A stretch of DNA of 14,477 nucleotides from Saccoglossus kowalevskii (lineage: Eukaryota > Hemichordata > Enteropneusta > Harrimaniidae): NCBI RefSeq assembly GCF_000003605.2, contig NW_003134343.1, positions 309,770-324,246 on the forward strand, in the 5' to 3' direction. Within the stretch, counting starts at the first letter, position 1; each line of letters opens with the position of its first letter. Of this stretch, positions 1 to 7,184 are shown piece by piece. The translations under genes and the position numbers were made by a program. The notes under the pieces were generated by a model. The model was not told the DNA's origin. It worked only from the letters and a program-made list of their open reading frames with translations, and made no database searches.

Positions 1-93
1 CTTGGGAGCTCTGCGCTATGTGTTCCAACCTCGGCGCTTGATTTCATATTTGACATGCCAATATCCGATGTGCAAAAGCTTTGTTCGCCACGC

Positions 94-151
94 TGGTCAG
101 CCCCGACCGTCACTCAAAAATTAGTGACCATCACGGAAATGCTTCTGACCA
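94..151. repeat. Nested inverted repeats near the left edge
   Basis: TGGTCAG (94) pairs with CTGACCA (145). Inside it GTCACT (110) pairs with AGTGAC (124) around an 8-nt loop. The arms are short and the intervening parts do not pair, so this is a weak foldback, perhaps a fragment of an element extending beyond the window. Confidence 0.3.
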
Positions 152-657
152 GGACTATGGTCTGATTGTTATTATAATTACGTACCGATCGACGCGCATC
201 CTGCCAGTCGTGGATTTAATTTGTAAAAACAGACCTAGTCACACGATATGTAGCGGCTAGTCAAATTTGTGAAATTAGCACTTCTTTGTAAGTAAATACT
301 TTCTGCGATTCAGTCTTTAGATTGAAAGCTAAAATTTTGTCAAAATCAATTCCACCTCGATATAACATGGTCAATGCGGAGTTCACTATCAGTTTACGCT
401 ACGAGAAAAAAATTTCGTGATTTGGTAAAATACATTTGAACTGTTATCGCGAATCATGTAAAACTCTTTCTTTCAAGACCTATTTTGCCTTTTAAAAATT
501 GCAAATCGCCTCTTTCAAAGGCCATCATGCAGTTTTCAATTGAAACCAATGCCAACACATCATGCCACGACATCACTTAACTTCCGCAATGCAATTTTTA
601 TGATCAGTACCATTCGGAAAACTTCGGATTCTACCGGCACTACCATGCAACATTTTG

Positions 658-698
658 ATTGGTTAATGTCATTCTTGACCCATCGGGTCAAAGGACAC
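658..698 (+). repeat. Degenerate dispersed repeat, copy A
   Basis: Gap-free 41-bp match (31 of 41 identical by hand) to 4669-4709: both start ATTGGTTAAT and end AAAGGACA plus one base. Copy A contains the perfect palindrome TTGACCC-ATC-GGGTCAA (675-691), which resembles an inverted pair of nuclear-receptor half-sites. Probably an old SINE or MITE fragment; family not recognised. Confidence 0.45.
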
Positions 699-1537
699 AT
701 GCTAATGTTTCACAAACATCATGGCGGGTCTGATTTTTTTTACAGAAGCGATTGAGTGATCAAAAATAATCGCTCCCGATAAAAATAAGTCTGATTTTAC
801 TTACATTTCATATAAAAAAAAAGTAACATTTTTTATGTCACGTCGTAACTTTGATGATCGTTTTGAAGTTTTATTTGTTCGCTCATTACTGTAAATGTAA
901 ACGTTTTAGAAGTTGATGGTACGAATAATAAAATACAACATTTCGCCAATTAATTACGTGATCGATTTTTTGAAGGAGAATGTTTTTGGAGTGAATAAAA
1001 TTATGAGATTCGTGAACATAACTCTGGCTAGGCGTTTTGAATGCGTATCATTCAACGTTATACAATACAATTAAATTACAACAATAATTTATTTGTGTTT
1101 GTTTTTAGTCTGCAGCATTTGTATTTCGAGAATGTTTCAAACTCTTCTAAATTGTGAAACATAATGTGTTGATTCCATTAACAAATATTTGCACTGTGAC
1201 TGAGCTCACTAATATTCATAATTGTAAATGAGTTACGTTAATCAAAGAAGGAAAGGTATGTAAATGATATGCAAATTATTATGCAAATTAGCTGCAATGC
1301 TATGTATTTTGTCTGGGGAGAACCCTGAATCTAATATATTCAACATGAGAATTATCCTCGATAACAAATTGCATTTTGTTAAAATTATGTCTCACAGGAA
1401 GACTGTTCATTTTCTAAATAATAACACACAAATGTCCCACCAATGAATTAAATAATGGTGATGTCTCCAGCAAGTCTAGACCAGCGTAGTTTTGTAATTT
1501 CCTCATCCGCAGCACAATGGCTACTTCAAGCACTCAC

Positions 1538-1704
1538 CTCGTCAGTCTTCAAGTTATTAAACTGACTTTTCTTCATAAACCTAGGGGCCATATCCCTTTG
1601 CTGGTTAGCTTGCCGATTCTGATATCCTAAATTACCCTGGTTACCATTACCATCTTGTTGCTGTCTGGATGTCTGCCCTTTAGGATTTGCATAATTTTGG
1701 TATC
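1538..1704 (-). CDS. EIF4G2: eIF4G2 exon 13 (linker, residues 399-454)
   Basis: Acceptor GTTTCAG|GA and donor GACGAG|GTGAGT. It encodes an Asn/Gln-rich stretch, then RDMAPRFMKKSQF and a terminal TDE, matching the vertebrate KDMPPRFSKKGQL...ADE just before ISLRP. 167 nt, phase 1 in and 0 out. No following exon (ISLRP-like, then MA3) was found in the remaining 1537 bp to the left. Confidence 0.92.
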
Positions 1705-4700
1705 CTGAAACACAAACAACAAACATTTTTTTTTTAAACTGCTTCAGGACAACCAACTGGACTATCTATAATGCTGACTAACGTTTTATTTTACAGCTAA
1801 AACCACCTAGATTGTCATTAAGCTTGCTCTATATGTTGTAAGATTAGAACAACTAATTATCTACTTAGTTTCAAATCAATGTTAACTTACTACAGACTTA
1901 CAGTCTAGACATATTTACATTATTTCTGAAGATGCGCAATATTTTTAAGCAAAGTAGGTAATTAGTTGTTCTGATCTTAACATCCAGAGCAAGAATATTG
2001 ACAAAATCTAGGTGGTTTTTGTTGTAATATCTTTACCTTGGTTTGGAGAGTTGCTTCCACTTCTGTTTCCAACATCACCACCACTTCGTGTTCTTCCCAC
2101 ATTGACTGCATGAGGTGTATATCCATTAAAGCCATCTTGGATTACTCCAGGTCCTGTACCGATGCTACTACCTGTTATTACAAAATGAGAAACCACCACA
2201 TTGTCATATAAACAGCACCAGAAATACACAATTGCCCATAAAACCTCATGTAATCTAGTTGTGAACAACTCTGAATCTGAATTAATTACTTTCTTGAATA
2301 TTTGTCAGAATAAAAAAAATACCAATTGGCTGATGGTATTGATCAAGTCTTTGGAGAAAAATTATGCAGGTTTTTTGGGAATAGGCGACAAAAGTTGACT
2401 TCAGCATTTAACATTTAAAGAGTTGATATTGACACTTACCAATTGTTGGCATAAAGACGTCACTGAGTCCACCATGTTTTTGTGGTAATACTGACATCAA
2501 ACCATCGTCCAGAGGGAAGAAATTCTTGCTTTGCTTATGATTAGAGTTGTACGACATATAAACTCCATAATCCTAGTACAGCAGAAAGACAGTAGGCAAT
2601 CAAAGTCAAGGTTTGAACAAACTGCATGTAATTCAAATAAATGTTACTTTATGTTCAAATGCGCAGCACCATGAAGTTTCATGAGTGATGGTTATCCAAA
2701 AACTGAGCTTGTGATCACAGTTAGTTTGGATACTTGAAAATCAGCATCAATATTTAGTTAAACAATGAAGAATGTGCAAATAAGAATGATGGGCACCTTA
2801 GTCAGAAACACAGGCAAGAAATGTAAACAAATATCCAGTTGGTTATACACAGTGATGATACTATTACAAGACAATGATTGCTCTGACAGAGTGGAAAATT
2901 TGCAATTAATTTCCTTTTTGCTAGTTCTGTAAATTATGAGTAATCAATAACGGGATTATTATTATTATTATTATTACTATTATTAGAGTACACAGATTGT
3001 TATGTAGTGCACTTTTAGAACATTAATAGTAAGGAAGATTCAACTACTCTGTTGTGGTTCACACTGACTTTACTGTCAAAAGCAGTGCACTCCCCAGAGA
3101 TTTGATAGTAGAGAGCTCCGTCACAAAACATGCCATATTTATTATTCATTACATCACAACATTTAGGTAGTTCAGATAAATCATCACCTACATTTATATG
3201 CGAATTAACATTCCCGTGAATCTGGGGAGAACACTGCAAAGACAATTCAATTCATACAAGTTACAAATACCCTAAAGATATACCTTATGAAATTTTAAAT
3301 AACACAGAACTGTAAACTCTCTAAAAGTTTGGAAATAGATTCTTACCTTCACAGCCTCTTGTCGCACTTGATCCATAGTTTTAGGACTATTATCTTGTAG
3401 TACTTTACGGGGTACCCACTGTAACACAAAAATGTTAAAGATTTAAATTCATAGTTGAAAATTGTTTTAAGACTTCATGTACTGTAAACTTCACGACTTT
3501 ACAGGTAAAATGCAACTTGTATGGAACACAAAGGATAACGTGCACATCAGGTAGTGGTTTGCATCATAATGTACACAAAATTAACTAATTGTATCAGCAT
3601 CTGAAAACACTGCAAAAAATAAGCCAAAAGGACACCACAAATTATAATACTATTCCTCAGCATAGTTCGAAAAAATCATGACAATTTCTGTCTTATTATC
3701 AACAATTGAAGTCATACAACAAAGATGATACAACTATATCGCTGCTACCAGTCAGTACTGTGCATATTAAATTCAAATCGATGGAACTAGACTTTAGGAT
3801 TTTAAAGTATAACAAAGCTTGTTCAATCAAGGGATGTGTACTTACATTGCATTCTCTTAGTTCCAGTGTGTCTTCCAACATAAATCTAATACGAGCAGGG
3901 AGGTCTTCATTATTCGCTAACAGGCGCATACGCCCAAAATACTGGTCCACAAGGGCCTAAAAAGCAATTAAATAAATGTTAATGAATTTTTTTTAATAAC
4001 GAGTTATAACAAAATAATATTAAAGTACAATAAGTTTGAATGAAATCAGCCTATGAAAATGTTTAAAAATAGTTATTGTATCCATATTAGGAATGAAAAT
4101 GACCTTAGCTTTTTCGGTGTCCAATCTTGGCCCGACAGTCTTTATTATCTGGCACAAACATTCCAAATCTTCCGCCACGTCCTTGACATTCTGTTTCTTT
4201 TTCTTATCAAGCAACTACAGAGAAATAATTTAGCGTTATTACATGCAGAATTTAATTTAGATTGTGATTCAGAGACATGCCATTGAACACATCACACTAA
4301 AAAATCAGGAGGCACTACTCACCTGCTTAATGCACCTGTGTAAGATCGATTCGTGTAGCATATCCAGTTTTCCAAGTTCACCTGCAAAGCATAGAAATAA
4401 AAGTTGAATAAAATAAAAATGTTGGCCTGACTAACCCATAATGCACTGATGTTACAATAACATACTGGCGGTATGTCAGCAAATACTAGACGTTCTATTA
4501 ATTTGTCTCTCATCTAATATGATTAACATCAACATGTATACGAGACATGCACGATACCAACTGCAGCCAGTTTATTGCTAAATGTTAGCATTCATGCTAA
4601 TTCTGAAATTGCTTTGGAACAGCATTTTTTTAATCAAAATGGCCACTATTCAATCACAATGCATTCCAATTGGTTAATAACAAACTTGATCTATCAGGCT

Positions 4701-7122
4701 AAAGGACATAGTTGCAGGTCAAATTATGCAGCAAAACAAGAGGCACTCAAAATGCCAGAATTACATAGAGTTATGGTTGCAAGATTTCTCACTACCTATT
4801 AGTTTGAATGTACTATTGAAATAAAACAATTTAGGCAAATAATGTGGATGAATGTTATACAAATAGTGCACTTAACACTTACCAATGAACTTGATGTTGC
4901 CCAGCATTTTATGTTTGGCAATCTGTTTCTGCTCCTGCTCTGCAGAAGTGAGGGGGCCTTCATTTTTATCAAAGGCTACAAAAAAAATGAACATATAAAA
5001 ATAAAATCAAGAGACGTTTGTGTTTATCCTGATCCAAATGTGAGTAAAATGATGCAAAATAACTCGCCACATATGACCTTCACACCAATTTTGATTGAAA
5101 TAGTTGATGACAACAGAAGGCATTAAAATAATGCAGCGTATAACATACCTGCAAAGGCCTTGGATCTGTTTTCAAACTCATCCTGACATTTAGCAATTAA
5201 AAGGCGCCGGAATGTCTGTAGAAAATTCATAATATTAAGATTTGATTACAAAAATGAAACTAAACTGAAAGGAATCATCAATGATATAACCAATAGTGTA
5301 TTTGTAGGTGCGAGTTGTGATTTTTATTGAAAATCTTATTCAGTATAGCAGTTTATAGCTACATGGAACACTAGTATCTAGATTTGTGAAAATAGTTATG
5401 TAAAGATTTCAAATCAGAAAATTGTTTGCTTCAAAAATAAAATAAAAAGTATAATGTAAATAATATACTAATAACTTACAGAGGGTCCTGAGCTGCCCGG
5501 TGGTTCAAAGTTTGGTGCGTCTTCACATAGTCTACTACATAGCTGTGCGTACATAGAACTATACTTTGGTTCATCTAAAGCTTTTTCAAAAACCTAGTAT
5601 TTGAGAAAAAAAAAAAGAAGAGTATGGATAAACAGATACAACAGTAAAATCTACATTAGAAACCGCATCTCTAATAAGTCGCACCCATACTTTTAGAGCA
5701 ATTGAGTACCAAACATTCACAATTTTTCATACGTGTGGATGCTCTAATTGAAGCCGCATTCCTTCTGTTGCATTGTACCATTCCAATAAAGCCGCAGCTT
5801 CTAATACAGATTTTACAGTAGTGAGGGATTTGTGTGATTACAGAAATGAATTAAATTAAACAATACAAGTTATTTTACTAGTATTACATTAAATACAATG
5901 GTATACACTTTTTGAACAGTATCACATTTCCACTAGACCCATCATATAACAATTTCACAATGATTTTGTTTTATTAATATGTTTTATTAATACAGTGATC
6001 ACATTATAACAGAGCTTGTGCCTATCTGTGCCTGAACTTGTGCCTGTCTAATCAAGGGATAAATTGTACAAAAAAAAAAAAAAAATTACAGATAACTCAC
6101 CAATATAATAACACCCTTTAGAATAAGCTTTGAATCTATTCCCACATTGAGCAGCTCTAAACTTAACTTATCAAACTTCTCTGGTGTTAACTTATTGAGT
6201 ATACTGTCAAAGAGAAAAAGCAATGATTGTATTGCATTGTATTAGGAAAGGAAGGGTACAAACCTGAATAATATTTTCACTATTACTATCATATAAAATA
6301 CAGTGAGTGAAGACACTGCAAAATATGGCAACGCATCAGAAAATGCATGGTTAACTAGATTGACAACATACTAGTATGTGATATAGCATTCCCAAGTAAA
6401 TATAGCAGTGAGGGCACATGCAGGTGGTTCAGTTCACATGCATTTACTGGTGACAGAAATGAAACTTCATTATCACTTGATGGAGCTAGCAACAGGTGTA
6501 AATAACTACTTATTTATCCTCTCGTATATTATATGACAACTATGATAAATGAACTACAATTATATATCAACAAAGACCAGATTATAATAATCTGTAATAA
6601 GAAAGGTAGTTTGCAATTGAAGCAAAGAAAGATAAATGGGATCAATTTCCATAAATTGATAACAACCATAAATGAATACTATTCCTCAAACACCAGCCAG
6701 TTTCATGATATTATGCTTGACATAGACACAAAATAACTGAGCATGTAAATTATTGTTGAGGATTATTTTTGATGGGCACACCCAAATGCTATTGTGATTA
6801 TTTATGGTAATTTCATTATATATCAAACTATAGAAGGCCACACCTAAAAAAAAAATGATTGTGACTAATTTTAGTACTAATATACCAAGTGACGAGAAAA
6901 TTACATTTCCAGTTTAGATACTTACCCACGGACACGTCGGAAGATAGTATCATGTTTTTCCTGCAGTGTGATGGCATCTCGTTTACATGTTGCTGGAGGA
7001 ATCCATCTTGGGTGACTTTTGTTTAATGGTTGGTGGTTATGCTGTAGAGTCTGTTGCTGTTGCCTTCCTCTATTAGGCCCAGCACGACGAGAAGCACCAC
7101 CTACTACTCTGGGGCCTTCCAC
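1538..7122 (-). CDS. EIF4G2: eIF4G2 / DAP5 (p97, NAT1) translation initiation scaffold, 5' half, 12 coding exons, 3' end outside window
   Basis: Spliced minus-strand exons 7122-6926, 6203-6101, 5593-5480, 5215-5149, 4975-4883, 4381-4323, 4214-4104, 3956-3846, 3418-3347, 2572-2440, 2171-2037 and 1704-1538 join in frame into 454 codons (1362 nt). Order: basic, Gln-rich tail (residues 1-55); MIF4G domain (about 57-290) with stretches near-identical to vertebrate DAP5, such as GILNKLTPEKFDKL, KMLGNIKFIGELGKLD and EDLECLCQI; then a disordered linker with SSIGTGPGVIQD. In the known family MIF4G binds eIF4A and eIF3 in the cytoplasm for cap-independent or alternative initiation. No eIF4E-binding YxxxxL motif is seen in the short tail, as expected for DAP5 and unlike eIF4G1/3. 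The start is a GUG at 7122-7120. Vertebrate DAP5 is about 900 residues, so the MA3 and W2 half lies to the left. Every junction keeps frame, so it looks intact. Confidence 0.96.
1799..2019. repeat. Foldback (long inverted repeat) element in eIF4G2 intron 12
   Basis: Arms 1799-1867 and 1951-2019 are inverted copies: 59 of 71 aligned columns match, with eight mismatches and two 2-nt gaps. The 83-nt spacer contains its own hairpin AGACT-TAC-AGTCT at 1894-1906, so the whole 221 bp can fold into one long stem. No clear target-site duplication is seen. It is either a MITE-like element or a structured intronic RNA. Confidence 0.8.
2037..2171 (-). CDS. EIF4G2: eIF4G2 exon 12 (linker, residues 354-398)
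   Basis: Acceptor TAACAG|GT and donor CAAG|GTAAAG. It encodes SSIGTGPGVIQD, shared almost residue for residue with vertebrate DAP5, then a Gly/Ser/Asn-rich low-complexity stretch. It is 135 nt long and phase 1 to 1, so it can be skipped without a frame change. A long inverted repeat begins 17 nt into the next intron. Confidence 0.93.
2440..2572 (-). CDS. EIF4G2: eIF4G2 exon 11 (linker, residues 310-353)
   Basis: Acceptor GTACTAG|GAT and donor ATTG|GTAAGT. It encodes a diverged linker starting DYGVYMS (DLGVFIP in vertebrates), with NFFPLDDG and HGGLSDVF as islands alignable to vertebrate DFFLEGP and LGGLADMF. 133 nt, phase 0 in and 1 out. The linker here is shorter and less Met/Pro-rich than I recall for vertebrates. 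Confidence 0.92.
2573..3346 (-). other. eIF4G2 intron 10, with a possible cassette exon at 3233-3192
   Basis: A 774-nt intron. Apart from the ATT microsatellite it holds a good acceptor-like site (TTGTCTTTGCAG, exon would start at 3233) followed by a 72-codon open frame on the minus strand, with a phase-compatible GTAGGT at 3191. No homology recognised for the encoded peptide. Confidence 0.5.
2954..2986. repeat. (ATT)n microsatellite in eIF4G2 intron 10
   Basis: About ten ATT units with one interruption (ACT). Simple repeat, likely polymorphic. Confidence 0.85.
3347..3418 (-). CDS. EIF4G2: eIF4G2 exon 10 (end of MIF4G, residues 286-309)
   Basis: Acceptor TGTTACAG|TGG and donor AAG|GTAAG. 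It encodes WVPRKVLQDNSPKTMDQVRQ followed by EAVK; the vertebrate counterpart begins WVPRKAFLDNGPKT. This closes the MIF4G domain. 72 nt, phase 0 to 0. Confidence 0.95.
3419..3845 (-). other. eIF4G2 intron 9
   Basis: 427 nt between two clear exons. The sequence just after the donor stays open for 46 codons, which would matter only if the intron were retained. Nothing else seen. Confidence 0.7.
3846..3956 (-). CDS. EIF4G2: eIF4G2 exon 9 (MIF4G, residues 249-285)
   Basis: Acceptor TTTTTAG|GCC and donor AAT|GTAAGT. It encodes ALVDQYFGRMRLL and NEDLPARIRFMLEDTLELRE, matching the DAP5 segment SLMDQYFARM...LPARIRFLLQDTVELRE. 111 nt, phase 0 to 0. Confidence 0.95.
4104..4214 (-). CDS. EIF4G2: eIF4G2 exon 8 (MIF4G, residues 212-248)
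   Basis: Acceptor TCTGTAG|TTG. It encodes LLDKKKKQNVKD, then EDLECLCQIIKTVGPRLD, near-identical to DAP5. The donor AAG|GTCATT departs from consensus at +3 and +5, but the next exon continues the protein in phase 0 and no better GT lies nearby, so the boundary is accepted. Read-through adds 27 codons and then a stop. Confidence 0.93.
4323..4381 (-). CDS. EIF4G2: eIF4G2 exon 7 (MIF4G, residues 192-211)
   Basis: Acceptor TTTGCAG|GT and donor CAG|GTGAGT. It encodes ELGKLDMLHESILHRCIKQ, matching ELGKLDLIHESILHKCIK of DAP5. 59 nt, phase 1 in and 0 out. Confidence 0.95.
4382..4882 (-). other. eIF4G2 intron 6
   Basis: 501 nt. Contains dispersed repeat copy B; no exon-like sequence seen. Confidence 0.7.
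4669..4709 (+). repeat. Degenerate dispersed repeat, copy B (eIF4G2 intron 6)
   Basis: Partner of 658-698 in the same orientation, antisense to eIF4G2. The palindrome seen in copy A is decayed here. The surrounding sequence (about 4575-4800) has no other recognisable feature. Confidence 0.45.
4883..4975 (-). CDS. EIF4G2: eIF4G2 exon 6 (MIF4G, residues 161-191)
   Basis: Acceptor TTTTGTAG|CC and donor ATTG|GTAAGT. It encodes an acidic/Gln-rich turn (TSAEQEQKQIAKHK) followed by MLGNIKFI, the most conserved MIF4G signature of the eIF4G family. 93 nt, phase 1 to 1. Confidence 0.96.
5149..5215 (-). CDS. EIF4G2: eIF4G2 exon 5 (MIF4G, residues 139-160)
   Basis: Acceptor TCTACAG|ACA and donor GCAG|GTATGT. 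It encodes TFRRLLIAKCQDEFENRSKA, matching the TFRRLLISKLQDEFENR segment of DAP5. 67 nt, ending in phase 1. Confidence 0.95.
5480..5593 (-). CDS. EIF4G2: eIF4G2 exon 4 (MIF4G, residues 101-138)
   Basis: The acceptor ACTAG is preceded by a long pyrimidine run and the donor is TCT|GTAAGT. It encodes EKALDEPKYSSMYAQLC and EDAPNFEPPG, matching the DAP5 KALEEPKYSSLYAQLC region. Met114, the first in-frame AUG-encoded Met of the protein, is here. 114 nt, phase 0 to 0, so skipping would keep frame but delete part of MIF4G. Confidence 0.95.
5594..6100 (-). other. eIF4G2 intron 3
   Basis: 507 nt. Holds the MITE-like element, a 15-nt U run (transcript sense) near the donor, and a pyrimidine run before the acceptor. 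Confidence 0.7.
5641..5820. mobile_element. MITE-like element in eIF4G2 intron 3
   Basis: The ends are inverted copies: GTAAAATCT at the left and AGATTTTAC at the right, with pairing continuing through ATTAGAA/TTCTAAT (about 21 of 26 positions). Related subterminal motifs recur inside (AATAAGTCGCAC, TTGAAGCCGCAT, AATAAAGCCGCAG). The direct repeat ACAGTA at both ends (5641-5646, 5815-5820) could be the target duplication. About 180 bp with no coding capacity, so non-autonomous. The superfamily is not certain. Confidence 0.7.
6101..6203 (-). CDS. EIF4G2: eIF4G2 exon 3 (MIF4G, residues 67-100)
   Basis: Acceptor GACAG|T and donor TTG|GTGAGT. It encodes GILNKLTPEKFDKL (the first G is split over the junction) and VGIDSKLILKGVIIL, the first helices of MIF4G, almost identical to vertebrate DAP5. 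Phase 2 in, phase 0 out. A 15-nt U-rich run (in transcript sense) follows 15 nt into the next intron. Confidence 0.95.
6204..6925 (-). other. eIF4G2 intron 2, with two perfect palindromes
   Basis: 722 nt. Two perfect 8-bp-arm palindromes lie close together: CAGATTAT-A-ATAATCTG at 6578-6594 and ATCAATTT-CCAT-AAATTGAT at 6641-6660. No exon-like sequence seen. Confidence 0.65.
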
Positions 7123-7184
7123 CTTGGTATGTATAGTTTCTTGCAAAAAAATGGTTTCTGGAAAAAAGTTCACAGGTAGGATTC
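6926..7184 (-). CDS. EIF4G2: eIF4G2 exon 2: end of 5' leader, GUG start, N-terminal tail (residues 1-65)
   Basis: The acceptor CTATAG follows a good pyrimidine tract (exon starts at 7184) and the donor GG|GTAAGT ends the exon at 6926 in phase 2. Coding begins at GTG 7122-7120; the first 62 nt are leader. The tail carries GGASRR, as in vertebrate DAP5 (GGASR), a QQQQ run, RWIPPA, and KHDTIFRRVRG leading into MIF4G. There is no ATG codon in this frame anywhere in the exon. Confidence 0.93.
7120..7122 (-). other. EIF4G2: Non-AUG (GUG) translation start of eIF4G2
   Basis: The context ACCAAG-GTG-G has A at -3 and G at +4, a strong Kozak context. The frame runs back through the splice junction to a TAA at 8618-8616 with no AUG in between. 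The first in-frame AUG downstream is codon 114, inside MIF4G. Mammalian DAP5 is known to initiate at GUG, and the residues after this GUG (EG...GGASRR) align with its N-terminus. Another in-frame GTG at 7173-7171 has C at -3 and A at +4 and is a poorer candidate. Confidence 0.88.

Larger units (their letters stand above)
1..1537 (-). other. Left edge: presumed start of eIF4G2 intron 13, with a CpG-dense block in 1-1080
   Basis: Begins with the donor GAG|GTGAGT at 1537. I find no exon resembling the next part of DAP5 (ISLRP, MA3) on the minus strand. Positions 1-1080 hold about 49 CpG by hand count, some four times the density of the neighbouring gene body, and 1-168 is an open frame on the plus strand. 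A degenerate repeat copy lies at 658-698. Otherwise no gene is recognised. Confidence 0.6.

Noticed and set aside
3706-3960. 84-codon plus-strand frame
   Set aside because: It is the antisense shadow of eIF4G2 exon 9 and its flanking intron.
4575-4802. 75-codon plus-strand frame and the 71-codon one at 540-755 as a shared protein
   Set aside because: The similarity is confined to the 41-bp DNA repeat and the peptides diverge on both sides; better read as repeat copies.
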